A stretch of 64,000 bases of DNA. It comes from Fen-1362 sp049516395. GTDB taxonomy: Bacteria; Planctomycetota; Phycisphaerae; Sedimentisphaerales; Anaerobacaceae. Location: the NCBI GenBank assembly GCA_049516395.1, contig JBEKTD010000002.1:399418-463417 (forward strand). Direction: 5' to 3'. Shown here one piece after another: positions 8,944-18,061 of this stretch; position 1 is the stretch's first letter; each line of letters opens with the position of its first letter. A program made the position numbers and the translations under genes. Under the pieces are notes generated by a model. That model saw only the letters and a program-made list of their open reading frames with translations, ran no database searches and was not told where the DNA came from.

Positions 8944-10482
8944 TTAGTTGACGAAGTTACGGTCATAAACGAACCCGAAACCATAAGTCGCCCTAAAGGC
9001 ATTTCGCAACACCGCCCGCCATCTGGCCGATGGATGTGTCCCGACGTTGATTAAGTCGTTTGGTTTGATAAAGAAGTCCGGCTGTTCGCCCGTTGCGATT
9101 TTATCCAGATCCACCATAACGATTTCTTCACGTTTCTTGCCAATTCTTCTGACGACCTCGCAATTTTTTGGCCACGCCAGTTGTCCCAGACCACCCGCTG
9201 AGGCAATAGCCATTTTCAGCGTCATAGGCCGGCCCGTTATGTTAACAAAGCCCTGATTATTTACGTTGCCCATAATACAGAATTCGCCAATAATATCAAC
9301 AGGCACGTGAATAGTATCGCTTGGTCTGATTACGATATTATAACGAGGGTCTCCGCCAAGGAGTTTGTCTGCGGGAACTCTTATGATTCGCCTCTGTGTG
9401 CCTCCGGAGCCGATTTGCTCCCAGCCGGCCGTAGCAGGAGCAGGTTCTTTGGCAGCTTGTGGCGGCTGCTTGGGTTGCCCAACCTGTTCCTGAGGTTTTT
9501 GGGGCTCGCCTACCTGTACCGGAATCCATCGGCCATCCTGGAATATCCATTCAATCCGGCCTTCGTTTGCAGATGATGGAGGGCTGGTGGGGGAAACCGG
9601 ACGACGGTCTGTCTGATTGCTACCCTCGGATTCCTGTAACGTTTCTGGTAATGCGGCTTCATCAAGCTCGTTGGCTGTGGCCATTTCCGTTGAGGCGATG
9701 ACAATGTTGTTGCCTGCGCCGCGATTTGCCATTGGAGCGATTACGTCCAGCATTTCGTCCGGTTTCTCGGCTGGTGGGGCTGCTGGTGGCGGGGCGGCTT
9801 TCTCGGTGTCTGCTTTGGGTGTTTCTGTCGAAGGCGGGGCCGTTTCAGCTGACGTTTCTTTGCCCGTAATTGGTCTGGACACGTATATGTAACTTATATT
9901 GAACTGGCTTATGCCGCCCGCGATTGCCAGTGCATCCGCCAGCCGATAATCGTAACGGGGTATATCATATAGGCCGGGCTTCGGAACGCCATTGCCCAGA
10001 ATAGAGAACAGCCGGCTTTGGGATTTGAACAGGACTACTGTTACCGAAGGCGATTTCAGGATGTTGGGTGAGAGAATCTGTTTTATTTCCTCTTCCAGTT
10101 GTGATTCGGTCAGCCCGCCCGCGTTCACCACTCCGACATCCGGAATAGATAATTTGCCTGTTTCGGTAATAACAAACTGGTTTGAATACAAAGCGCCTTC
10201 CTGGAACAGCTCAAAAATGCTTATGTTGACAGCATCGCCGGGGCCGAAGACGTAATCGGTATCGTATGCGACGACATCGGCGGGTTTGGGGTCCTCGCCG
10301 GCTTCCCAGGCAGCGGACGTTTCCTCTGCCACGCCCAGTGAATCAAGTATCACGTTCACTGCCGGAACTGGCTTAAATCTGCCGACTTGGGTGGGGTCCC
10401 AGAACTTGACATCGCAACCAACCGCGCAGACGCATAACGCAAGCAGGGAAATGACCGAAGATGCTGTCTTTATTTTCTTCAT
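8944..10482 (-). CDS. Polysaccharide export outer-membrane lipoprotein (Wza-like, SLBB)
   Basis: 512 residues. The N-terminus is a lipoprotein signal ending in the lipobox AVGC (Cys23). A Poly_export domain begins near residue 78 (YVFGPGDAVNISIFE), followed by an SLBB-like segment (ILGNGVPKPGLYDIP). After that comes a stretch of roughly 150 residues rich in P, A, E, K and Q (about 210-370) that is not part of the usual fold, then a second SLBB-type domain (INITGRPMTLKMAIASAGG-like). It would form the outer-membrane exit channel for the polymer controlled by the BY-kinase downstream. It is the first gene of the operon, after a 470-bp gap that should hold the promoter. AAGGA sits very close to the ATG. 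The disordered insert is the oddity. Confidence 0.88.
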   Translation of the reverse strand: MKKIKTASSVISLLALCVCAVGCDVKFWDPTQVGRFKPVPAVNVILDSLGVAEETSAAWEAGEDPKPADVVAYDTDYVFGPGDAVNISIFELFQEGALYSNQFVITETGKLSIPDVGVVNAGGLTESQLEEEIKQILSPNILKSPSVTVVLFKSQSRLFSILGNGVPKPGLYDIPRYDYRLADALAIAGGISQFNISYIYVSRPITGKETSAETAPPSTETPKADTEKAAPPPAAPPAEKPDEMLDVIAPMANRGAGNNIVIASTEMATANELDEAALPETLQESEGSNQTDRRPVSPTSPPSSANEGRIEWIFQDGRWIPVQVGEPQKPQEQVGQPKQPPQAAKEPAPATAGWEQIGSGGTQRRIIRVPADKLLGGDPRYNIVIRPSDTIHVPVDIIGEFCIMGNVNNQGFVNITGRPMTLKMAIASAGGLGQLAWPKNCEVVRRIGKKREEIVMVDLDKIATGEQPDFFIKPNDLINVGTHPSARWRAVLRNAFRATYGFGFVYDRNFVN

Positions 10483-10952
10483 ATCCTTGAATTTATCGGC
10501 TTAGGACATACACAGCTTTACCTGTCTTGCCCAGATTCTAAGTGTGAATAGCTTCGATTTTGGCTTTAAAAACCGCTCCTCAAAATAGCTGCGCACACCA
10601 AAGCCCGCAAAAAGCGATATATAGGCCTAACTTCTTATATTGAAAAGAGTTACGCATATACTTTGCCTGAATGTTCCAAGGCAAAAGCAAAGCGTTGCGT
10701 GTGCTCACCTCACCCCGAGATGACCTCCATGACACTACAAACCCCGATTTACCGGGACCTATCGAACAATGCCCCTATCTACTCTTAAAAGCGGGCATTT
10801 GTTCATTGTCGTTTTATCATTTGGTGCGTCCTATAACAAGGGGTTTGGTAATATAGATAAGATGGGCAATTGCGTCAAGAGAAAAAATGGCAGAACCAAA
10901 ATTTTTTTCGTCCGAGAGCGAAAAAATTGTCAAATTTAATGGTTTTACGCGC
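10483..10952. other. 470-bp gap between purL end and exopolysaccharide operon start
   Basis: No credible gene. Near the purL end there is an AT-rich inverted repeat (arms TTTTTTCG at 10903-10910 and CGAAAAAA at 10919-10926). It could help stop transcription but lacks the GC stem plus T-tract of a standard intrinsic terminator. On the minus strand, 10653-10668 reads AGGCAAAGTATATGCG, which keeps the GG-N10-GC spacing of a sigma-54 promoter about 170 bp before the export-lipoprotein gene, but several consensus bases are wrong. No good sigma-70 -35/-10 pair was found for the operon. Confidence 0.4.
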
Positions 10953-13859
10953 TTACCATGCAAAAGTCTTTTGCCAGGCCTGTTTGAGCGAATTAATCTT
11001 GGCGTTAATGACTTTTTGGCCTCGGATGTTCTTTATTACTAAGTTTTTAGTGTCAGTTACCTTTGCAATTTGGCCAAATGGCAGATTTAACATCAGTTTG
11101 GCAAAGGGGTTATAGTTTTCCGGCTCGACCTCTACGATGTATCGTGAGTTCGACTCGCTGAACAACTGGGTACTGGTTTGGCTGCAATCTTTGGTTTTTG
11201 GCAGTCCTCGCAGGTCGGCTTCGATACCCAGTCCGCCCGCAAATGCCATTTCGGCAAGCGCAACCGCCAGCCCCCCTTCCGAACAGTCATGGCAACTGGC
11301 GACCAGTCCTTTGGCAATTGCTTCGGCAATCCTCTTTGCGATTTTCGGTGCTAATTTGAGGTCAACTTGTGGCACATTCCACAGTTTTGAGTTTTGAGTT
11401 TTGAGTTTTAAGTTTTCATAATGTGAGCCGGCAAGCTCGTTTTTGGTTTCGCCCACGATGAAAAGCAGATTGCCCGGTTTTTTGACGTCCATTGTTACGC
11501 ACTTGCCGACGTCATCGACTAAGGATATCGCGCTGACCAGCAGTGTCGCTGGGATAGAGATTCGTGTGCCGTCGTCGCGCCTGAATTCATTGTTGAGAGA
11601 ATCCTTGCCTGAGATGAACGGCGCATCGAACGCGATTGCCCCGTCGTAGCAGGCTTGGGCCGCGCGCACTAATGTGCCTAATGTTTCCGGTTTTGTGCAG
11701 TCGCCCCAGCAGAAATTATCCAGTAGCGCGATGCGGTCGGTCTTTGCGCCGACGCAGACAAGGTTTCTGATTGCTTCGTCTATCCCTGAAAGAGCCATCC
11801 AATACGGGTCGATGTCCCCATAGCAGGGATTCATTCCGCAGCTTATCGCGACGCCGCGGTCGGAATTATATTTTGGTCTTATGACAGCCGCGTCGCCGGG
11901 GCCGTCATTGGTGACGCCGGTCAGGGGCTTGATGACCGACGCACCCTGCACTTCGTGGTCATACTGACGAATTACCCATTCTTTGCTCGCGACGTTATAG
12001 GAGCCGAGAATTGCGAGAAGCTCTTCATTGTAGCTTGCTTTTTCTTCCGTCCCCTGTCCTCTGTCTTCTGTCTTCTGTCCCCGTGAAGCCCAGACAGCTT
12101 TTCTGGAGTACTTCGGGACGCCATCGTGCAAAAACTCCATATCGAGTTCGCCGACAAGAATTTCTTTGTATCGGAGCTTCAGTTTTTTATCGCCTGTGAA
12201 TGTGCCGATAACAGTGGCCTCGACGTTTTCGCCTGCGAAGATTTTCATTATCGCGTCGAGGTTCTCTGGCTTTACGGCGATGACCATTCGCTCCTGCGCT
12301 TCGCTAATCCAGATTTCGGTGTAGTTGAGGCCCGCGTATTTGAGCGGGACTTTGTCGAGGTCAACTTCCGCGCCCAAATCGGCACCCATTTCACCAACCG
12401 CGCTCGATAATCCGCCTGCGCCGCAATCGGTGATTGCCTCATATAAACCTTGTTCGTTTGCCTGAATGAGGACATCTAACATTTTCTTTTCGGTGATGGC
12501 GTTGCCGATTTGCACTGCGTGCGAGAAAATCGTTTCGTGTTCGTGGGTCATTTCGCCCGATGAGAACGTCGCCCCGTGAATTCCGTCTCTGCCCGTTCTG
12601 CCTCCGACTACGATAATGAGGTTGCCCGCCTGCTGGTGTTTGAAGCATTTATTTTTATCCATTATGCCTATGTTGCCGCAGAAGACCAGCGGGTTGGCGA
12701 TGTACCTGTCGTCGAAATAGATTGCGCCGTTGACGGTGGGGATACCCATTCTGTTGCCGTAATCGCGAACGCCTGCTACGACGCCCTTCATGATTCGTCT
12801 GGGATGTAAGACGCCCTTGGGAACATCTTCGAGCTTCATATTTGGGTCGCCGAAGCAGAAAATATCGGTATTGGCGATTGGCCTTGCGCCCATTCCTGTG
12901 CCCATCGGGTCGCGTATGACGCCGCCTATGCCCGTGGCTGCGCCGCCATAAGGGTCGAGTGCGGATGGGTGATTGTGCGTTTCGACCTTGAAACAAACCG
13001 CGGATTCATCGTCGAAATCAATTACGCCCGCGTTATCGGCGAAGACGCTTATGCACCAGGGCTTGTTTAAATCCTTTGTGGCTTTAAAAACAGTTTCTTT
13101 TAGCAGGTTATTGAACTGGATATGCTGGCCGTCGATTTCCATATCGACTTTGCTTTTGAGTGTTTTGTGGACGCAATGCTCGCTCCAGGTTTGCGCGATT
13201 GCTTCAAGCTCGATATCCGTCGGCTCCCTGCCGATTCGTTTGAAGTAATCCTGAATCGTTTTCATTTCCACTGCGTTGAGAAACAGGTCTTTTTCTTTAC
13301 TGAGATTAACTAACCCCTGCTCATCAAGGTCTCGTATCGGCAGGTGGACTAAATTCAGTTCGTATGGTTTGATATGCGGGCTTGGCGGCTCGGTATCGTT
13401 GCCGACAACGCAGACCTCGATACAGTCGTTGGCTAAGATTTTCTTGGCGATTGTGTCGATTTGTTTGCTGTTCAATTCTCCGAGCAGGACGTATTTTCTG
13501 GCGGTGCGGACGCTATCGGGTTTTATGCCCATATCGTTCATTGCGCTGGTTACGGATTCCGCGACGGGGTCTGTAACGCCGCTTTTGAGATGCACTTCCA
13601 TCAAAGTTGCTTTTGCCAGTCCTGCCGGTGCGCCGCTTCTGCCTATGTAATATTCTTCACAAACGGGGTCCGCCAGAAGCTCTTTTGCAAGCCGGTCGGC
13701 GAAGTCCTTTTCGAAGTCCGCCTCAATGAGATAAACGCGGGCGAACTGCACCGCTTCGACAGCGTTTATCCCGAATTCCTTTATATCAGTAAGAACGCTG
13801 GCCCCCTGCACGTCGGGGAAACCCGCCTTGTTGCATACCTCAAATCGCCATTGTTTCAC
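10953..13859 (-). CDS. purL: Phosphoribosylformylglycinamidine synthase II with N-terminal PurS-like repeats
   Basis: 968 residues. It converts FGAR to FGAM in purine synthesis using ATP and ammonia. The N-terminal 160 residues look like two PurS modules in tandem (each with a V-x-D-P/Q-G...LL-A-D/N pattern, about 1-75 and 82-155). They are followed by the PurL linker and the family signature PTDIELEAIAQTWSEHC (His228), then two AIRS-like ATP-binding halves. No C-terminal glutaminase domain is present, so a separate PurQ is expected. Two low-complexity inserts coded by heptamer arrays interrupt the protein at about residues 594-606 and 815-826. The start is GTG at 13859 with GAGG 10 nt upstream and a good promoter at 13907-13935. 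Confidence 0.95.
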   Translation of the reverse strand: MKQWRFEVCNKAGFPDVQGASVLTDIKEFGINAVEAVQFARVYLIEADFEKDFADRLAKELLADPVCEEYYIGRSGAPAGLAKATLMEVHLKSGVTDPVAESVTSAMNDMGIKPDSVRTARKYVLLGELNSKQIDTIAKKILANDCIEVCVVGNDTEPPSPHIKPYELNLVHLPIRDLDEQGLVNLSKEKDLFLNAVEMKTIQDYFKRIGREPTDIELEAIAQTWSEHCVHKTLKSKVDMEIDGQHIQFNNLLKETVFKATKDLNKPWCISVFADNAGVIDFDDESAVCFKVETHNHPSALDPYGGAATGIGGVIRDPMGTGMGARPIANTDIFCFGDPNMKLEDVPKGVLHPRRIMKGVVAGVRDYGNRMGIPTVNGAIYFDDRYIANPLVFCGNIGIMDKNKCFKHQQAGNLIIVVGGRTGRDGIHGATFSSGEMTHEHETIFSHAVQIGNAITEKKMLDVLIQANEQGLYEAITDCGAGGLSSAVGEMGADLGAEVDLDKVPLKYAGLNYTEIWISEAQERMVIAVKPENLDAIMKIFAGENVEATVIGTFTGDKKLKLRYKEILVGELDMEFLHDGVPKYSRKAVWASRGQKTEDRGQGTEEKASYNEELLAILGSYNVASKEWVIRQYDHEVQGASVIKPLTGVTNDGPGDAAVIRPKYNSDRGVAISCGMNPCYGDIDPYWMALSGIDEAIRNLVCVGAKTDRIALLDNFCWGDCTKPETLGTLVRAAQACYDGAIAFDAPFISGKDSLNNEFRRDDGTRISIPATLLVSAISLVDDVGKCVTMDVKKPGNLLFIVGETKNELAGSHYENLKLKTQNSKLWNVPQVDLKLAPKIAKRIAEAIAKGLVASCHDCSEGGLAVALAEMAFAGGLGIEADLRGLPKTKDCSQTSTQLFSESNSRYIVEVEPENYNPFAKLMLNLPFGQIAKVTDTKNLVIKNIRGQKVINAKINSLKQAWQKTFAW
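11383..11417. repeat. Heptamer array H1 inside purL (agttttg unit)
   Basis: Five consecutive 7-bp units of the form agttttN read on the plus strand, the first three identical. In the purL frame they encode roughly residues 815-826 (…KLKTQNSKL…), a polar insert in an otherwise conserved enzyme. Five units make 35 bp, so the flanks must absorb one base to keep the frame open. Confidence 0.85.
12044..12085. repeat. Heptamer array H2 inside purL (cttctgt unit)
   Basis: Five to six 7-bp units of the form cYYctgt on the plus strand (gacagaR on the coding strand), two of them identical. They encode GQKTEDRGQGTEE at about residues 594-606, showing the 7-residue rhythm expected when a 7-bp unit is read three bases at a time. 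It falls between the two catalytic halves of PurL, where a loop may tolerate it. Confidence 0.85.
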
Positions 13860-13906
13860 AGTGATGTTACCTCACAATTTAATGATAAGGTTTGAAAGTT
13901 CATCGG

Positions 13907-13935
13907 ATTATACGGCGGAGCGATTGAGCCGTCAA
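13907..13935 (-). promoter_or_regulatory. Sigma-70-type promoter for purL
   Basis: On the minus strand TTGACG (13935-13930) and TATAAT (13912-13907) are separated by exactly 17 bp. The -10 box ends 47 bp before the purL GTG, leaving a short leader. This is the best promoter match in the window. Confidence 0.65.
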
Positions 13936-13996
13936 GAAACGTGAAGTACTGGGAAAAACTGGGTCTTGATCCCGGTAATCTTGCCGGCGGCCAAAA

Positions 13997-15772
13997 TCAT
14001 TCAGATAAATTCTTAAGTTTCTTTCCCTTGAGATCCGGAAACCCCGCTCCATGGTCGATTATCGCCGTCACTTCTCCTTTGTCATTCTTAATGAAGGTTA
14101 ATTGCACACCATCAGTCTTGATGAAGAAATTCGTTTCCGATTCGGGATAAATATCGAACGCACCTTGGAGAACATCCTTGCCCCAGGATTGCCCGACCAA
14201 TTGCTCTCCTTCTCGCCAGATCGTCAGTTTGATTCCAGTGGGATGCGCGGTGTCCGGCGCAAATTCGTAGTGGCCGACGACGATATCAAGAAGTTTTGTG
14301 TCCAGCTTGATGGCAACACGCGGTTTGGGCGATTCAGGTATCTTAGGCGGCTCATTGGATATTTTTTTGTAAGAAAATACTTTGCCTTGGTAGTCCATTT
14401 TCAAGCAGGTCACTTTGCCCCAAACGTTCCTAGAAAAGGTCATGGGACGACCGCTCAACCTTTCAAAAAAGCGGGTTTCCGATTCCGGCAGTAATTCGTC
14501 GGCGATAGGCGGCAATAATACATTAACCGGCCATGATTTTGGTCCTGTGGCCTGGGCGAAGAGCCGATTCCCTTCAAGCCGAATACCGATGCCTGATTGG
14601 GAGCTCGCGCCATCTGCATTGTATTGCCCCACATACGAATCGTAAAGCTGGCTGCTGATTTTTGTCTCCTTTGGTCGTAGGTCCGACCGCCATTCGCTTT
14701 CGAGTAAAAACTTGCCTATAGCGCGAGGGTCAGGCCAGTCCATCGAAGAAGACAAGACCACCGCGCCTCGCCGCCGCGTCTTGTCGAAACCGACGAACGC
14801 GCTGAAGCCGTCCGTGGCTCCGTCATGCGAGATGATTTCCCTTCCCTGTGCATCAAAATCAACCATCCACGCTAAAGCAATGTTCATGTTTTGAATTGCG
14901 GATTGAAAGTGAACCGCATGTGTTTTTTCCATCAACTGGGTCAAACCGGACGGCGTCAGGCCGAGGTTGGCCGAGACATATTTCAGCAGGTCATTGGCCG
15001 TCGAGCGCAACGCGCCGGCGCCCACCAGGACCCCAATATCCAAAATCGGGACAGAGTAGCCGAATTCATTGTGACCGGTGGTGAAGCAGGATTTCAGTTC
15101 GGGCGTCAGCGTAATCCGCGTGCTGTTCATCTTTAACGGCTTGCAAATCCGCTCCACCACGAGCGATTCGTAGTTCATCCCCGCTTTCAGCGTGATGACA
15201 TGACCCAGCAACCCCATTCCCAGGTTGGAATAGTCGAACTTCGCTCCCGGGTCACGGGTCAATTTGTAGTCGGACAGGAAGGCATACAACTTCTCAATGG
15301 TATAATCAGCAGCGAGATTATCCGCACGTCTGGGGTCGAAGTTGTCGGGCATCTTTGGAAGCCCGGAGGTATGAGTGGCCAGTTGGAGCAAGGTGATTTC
15401 CTTGCCGTTGTGGGTCGGCATCTTGACCGAGGCGGGCAAATACTTTGCCACGGGATCATCGAGCTTCATCTCACCGCGCTCAATCATGTCTTGTAGCAAC
15501 AGCCCGGTAAATGTTTTGGTGACGGAACCGATCTCGAACAGAGTATCGCCATTTACATCCTGGTCGGTGCCGTTATCCATTTTCCCGTAACTGACAATGC
15601 TGCTGCCATTCTCGTCCACGATACCGACGACGATGCCGACATCCCGCTTTTCAACTTCAATGCGATGCTGCAGAAACGCGTGGATGGCATTGGTGAATTC
15701 CTCCGCCGAAGCGCGAAAGGGAAATGCTGTTAACAATATTGTGAAACAAAGGACTCGGCCGGGGGTGATCAT
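13997..15772 (-). CDS. Secreted serine beta-lactamase-family hydrolase with two C-terminal DUF3471-like domains
   Basis: 591 residues. A Sec signal peptide (cleavage after ASA, residue 23) leads into a class C beta-lactamase/DD-peptidase fold with Ser83-x-x-Lys86 (SVTK), Tyr181-Ser-Asn183 and an HDG motif at 316-318 in place of KTG. The final 200 residues contain two similar beta-rich segments (each with a G-Y/Q-Y start and a PESETxFF block), of the DUF3471 type found after such hydrolases. Substrate is unknown: peptidoglycan peptides, D-amino-acid esters or other small esters are possible. It lies 17 bp after tyrA on the same strand, but a functional link is not apparent. Confidence 0.85.
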   Translation of the reverse strand: MITPGRVLCFTILLTAFPFRASAEEFTNAIHAFLQHRIEVEKRDVGIVVGIVDENGSSIVSYGKMDNGTDQDVNGDTLFEIGSVTKTFTGLLLQDMIERGEMKLDDPVAKYLPASVKMPTHNGKEITLLQLATHTSGLPKMPDNFDPRRADNLAADYTIEKLYAFLSDYKLTRDPGAKFDYSNLGMGLLGHVITLKAGMNYESLVVERICKPLKMNSTRITLTPELKSCFTTGHNEFGYSVPILDIGVLVGAGALRSTANDLLKYVSANLGLTPSGLTQLMEKTHAVHFQSAIQNMNIALAWMVDFDAQGREIISHDGATDGFSAFVGFDKTRRRGAVVLSSSMDWPDPRAIGKFLLESEWRSDLRPKETKISSQLYDSYVGQYNADGASSQSGIGIRLEGNRLFAQATGPKSWPVNVLLPPIADELLPESETRFFERLSGRPMTFSRNVWGKVTCLKMDYQGKVFSYKKISNEPPKIPESPKPRVAIKLDTKLLDIVVGHYEFAPDTAHPTGIKLTIWREGEQLVGQSWGKDVLQGAFDIYPESETNFFIKTDGVQLTFIKNDKGEVTAIIDHGAGFPDLKGKKLKNLSE

Positions 15773-15789
15773 TTTTTTGTCACGCTTTA

Positions 15790-16668
15790 TTAAATCAGTT
15801 CCTTCCTGTTCATTTTGTATTCTACGAGCTTGCTGCGTTTTGTCCTTGCGGCGTCGAGCAGCTTCTCAATCCTTTTTCTGTCGCCAGCGCGAATCGCTTT
15901 TTTTAGTTTCGCAAGCTCCGCGGCCAACCGGTCAATTCCGCGAGTGATATTTTGAGTGTTGGTCATCAGTACATCCGCCCAGATATTGGCGGGGCCTGAA
16001 GCGATTCGCGAACTATCCATAAAACCCTTGCCCGCGAATTTCAATTCTTCGGCGTTACTGGCATTGACCAGCGCTGCTGCGGTAATGTGCGGCAAATGAC
16101 TAACGTCGGCGAAAATGCGGTCGTGTTGGGCGGGCGTCATTATTTTAACGAAGCAACCCAGCGCTGACCAGAATTCTTTCACGATTCGCACGGAACATTT
16201 ATCTGTATTTTTTGAAGTAGTCAGGATACAGAGTGCCTTATAGAAAAGGTCATCCCTGCAAAACTCGACGCCCCTTTGTTCGGAGCCGGCGATTGGGTGC
16301 GAGCCGACGTAGTGAACGTTTTTTGGCAGGCATCTGGCTGCCCAGTGATGCGGCATTAGTTTGGTTGAGCCGACGTCTGTTACGATACAACCGGCGGGCA
16401 GCGCATCGGCGATTTGGTGGAAGGTGTCCTCAAAGTTGCCTATAGGTGTCGCGAGGATGACTAAATCAGCGTCTTTGACGCTCGCTTTTATGTCGTCGAA
16501 GACCTCATCGACCACTTTTAGCCGGCGCGCCTTTGCGCGGGTGCTTGGTCTGTGGGAAAACCCCGCAGTTTTGACGCCGGAGAGCGATTGCGATACGGCT
16601 AAACCCACGGAACCGCCCAATAAACCCAACCCGATGACTGTTATTTTTCTTAAGTGCTGCATAATCAA
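15790..16668 (-). CDS. tyrA: Prephenate dehydrogenase family protein
   Basis: 292 residues. The N-terminal dinucleotide-binding motif GLGLLGGSVG (13-22), an ATPIG block, DVGSTK (98-103) and the SHPIAGSEQRG segment (His124) are hallmarks of TyrA, which oxidises prephenate or arogenate in tyrosine synthesis. The C-terminal half is the helical dimerisation domain. No ACT domain is present, so feedback control is not evident from sequence. ATG codons at 16668 and 16662 are both possible. The upstream gap to accA holds inverted heptamer array H3. The serine hydrolase gene follows after 17 bp. Confidence 0.9.
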   Translation of the reverse strand: MIMQHLRKITVIGLGLLGGSVGLAVSQSLSGVKTAGFSHRPSTRAKARRLKVVDEVFDDIKASVKDADLVILATPIGNFEDTFHQIADALPAGCIVTDVGSTKLMPHHWAARCLPKNVHYVGSHPIAGSEQRGVEFCRDDLFYKALCILTTSKNTDKCSVRIVKEFWSALGCFVKIMTPAQHDRIFADVSHLPHITAAALVNASNAEELKFAGKGFMDSSRIASGPANIWADVLMTNTQNITRGIDRLAAELAKLKKAIRAGDRKRIEKLLDAARTKRSKLVEYKMNRKELI

Positions 16669-16680
16669 GACCTTACAAAC

Positions 16681-16778
16681 GTTAGCGAACAGCGGGTAGC
16701 GTACAGCGTTCAGTTTTGGCTGACCCAGTCGAGTCGTTAAACCTATCCACTATCCACTACACGCTATCCGCTGACAGG
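16681..16778. repeat. Inverted heptamer array H3 (tagcgta family) between tyrA and accA
   Basis: About 14 units in one continuous 7-bp phase. The first units follow NNtagcg/NNcagcg. After a central degenerate stretch, the last units (tatccac, tacacgc, tatccgc) are the reverse complement of the same family. Taking the reverse complement of the right arm, units align one by one with the left arm, mostly with transitions, so the 98 bp can fold into an imperfect hairpin. It sits in the divergent promoter region of tyrA and accA. Confidence 0.85.
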
Positions 16779-16908
16779 TGTCGGTGTCAATTTTTTTCTT
16801 TCATTTGGGTCGCGTTCATGCTACCATAGGTGTCCGCTCGATAGATATCAAATGACAAATAATCGCACTTGTGTGCTTATATTGTAAGTTAGGACAGATT
16901 AGGAACGA

Positions 16909-17988
16909 ATGGCGACAGCGCAGGATAAAAATCCTGAAAAAATCGGTAGCGGCGACTACCTCGATTTTGAGCAGAAAGTGGCGGACTTCGACAGCCAGAT
17001 GGAGGAGTTGCGCCGCCTAAGCTCAATAAAAGGGATTGATTATTCCGCGGAGATTCGCCAGATTCAACTTGACCAGGTGGCCGAACTGAAGCGCGTTTAT
17101 TCACAGCTCAACGCATGGCAGACGGTGCAGGTTGCGCGACATCCAAAAAGGCCCCTGCTGCCGGATTATCTGAATCTGATGGTAAAGGATTTCCGCGAGC
17201 TTCACGGCGACAGGTGTTTCGGCGACGACCGGGCAATGGTTACGGGGTTCGGCCAGATAGGCAGAGAAAAAGTTCTGGTTGTGGGCCAGAACAAGGGGCG
17301 CGGGCTGAAGGAAAAAATGGCGTGCAATTTCGGCTGCGCCAATCCGGAAGGTTATCGCAAGGCGATAGCCAAGATGAAATTCGCCGCGAAATTCGGCATA
17401 CCGATTGTTACGCTTATCGACACTCCCGGCGCGTATCCCGGAATCGGCGCAGAGGAACGTGGCCAGGCACAGGCGATAGCTGTCAATTTATTTGAGATGT
17501 CCCGATTGCCGGTGCCTGTAATCTGTATCTGCATAGGTGAAGGCGGTTCGGGCGGCGCGCTTGGCATCGGCGTCGGAGACCGGCTTGCGATGCTGGAGTT
17601 CGCGTATTATTCGGTGATTTCGCCTGAGGGTTGCGCGGGCATTTTGTGGCGTGACGGCTCACAGGCACCCGAGGCAGCCGAAGCGCTTAAACTGACAAGC
17701 AAAGATTTGCTCAAGTTGAAGCTCGTCGATGAAGCGATAGCCGAACCATTGGGCGGAGCTCATCGAAATATCCACGATACCGTTTATAATGTTGAGCAAT
17801 ACATTACAAGGACCCTTGCTGTTCTAAAGCGGACAAAGATAGAAACGCTGCTGGAAAACAGATATGCCAAGCTGCGGGCCATAGGCGGCGAGCCGACGGC
17901 CATTCTGCGGGATAAAACGCACAAGACAAAGATAAAGACCATAGAGGTTAAGCGGGGCAAAGCAAAATTGCTGACCACAAAAGTTTGA
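16909..17988 (+). CDS. accA: Acetyl-CoA carboxylase carboxyltransferase alpha subunit
   Basis: 359 residues, about 40 longer than the usual 319, owing to a basic C-terminal tail (…KTKIKTIEVKRGKAK…). Conserved AccA blocks are present: ELHGDRCFGDDRAMVTGFG, TLIDTPGAYPGIGAEERGQ and GEGGSGGALGIG. With AccD it transfers the carboxyl group from biotin to acetyl-CoA, the first step of fatty-acid synthesis. The ATG is preceded by AGGA at suitable spacing. It is divergent from tyrA. A small inverted repeat (GAGTCGCACGACTC, 17987-18000) overlaps the stop codon but lacks a T-tract. The downstream DksA-like gene converges on it. Confidence 0.96.
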   Translation: MATAQDKNPEKIGSGDYLDFEQKVADFDSQMEELRRLSSIKGIDYSAEIRQIQLDQVAELKRVYSQLNAWQTVQVARHPKRPLLPDYLNLMVKDFRELHGDRCFGDDRAMVTGFGQIGREKVLVVGQNKGRGLKEKMACNFGCANPEGYRKAIAKMKFAAKFGIPIVTLIDTPGAYPGIGAEERGQAQAIAVNLFEMSRLPVPVICICIGEGGSGGALGIGVGDRLAMLEFAYYSVISPEGCAGILWRDGSQAPEAAEALKLTSKDLLKLKLVDEAIAEPLGGAHRNIHDTVYNVEQYITRTLAVLKRTKIETLLENRYAKLRAIGGEPTAILRDKTHKTKIKTIEVKRGKAKLLTTKV

Positions 17989-18061
17989 GTCGCACGACTC
18001 AGGCAAGACGGGGAGACGGACTTATTGAGTATTAAGAGGACTGTTTAGCGATAGTTATTAT

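Noticed and set aside
10653..10668. Sigma-54 promoter for the exopolysaccharide operon
   Set aside because: Only the GG-N10-GC spacing and part of the -24 box fit; not listed as a feature of its own.
10903..10926. Intrinsic terminator after purL
   Set aside because: Stem is almost all A-T and no T-tract follows on the minus strand.
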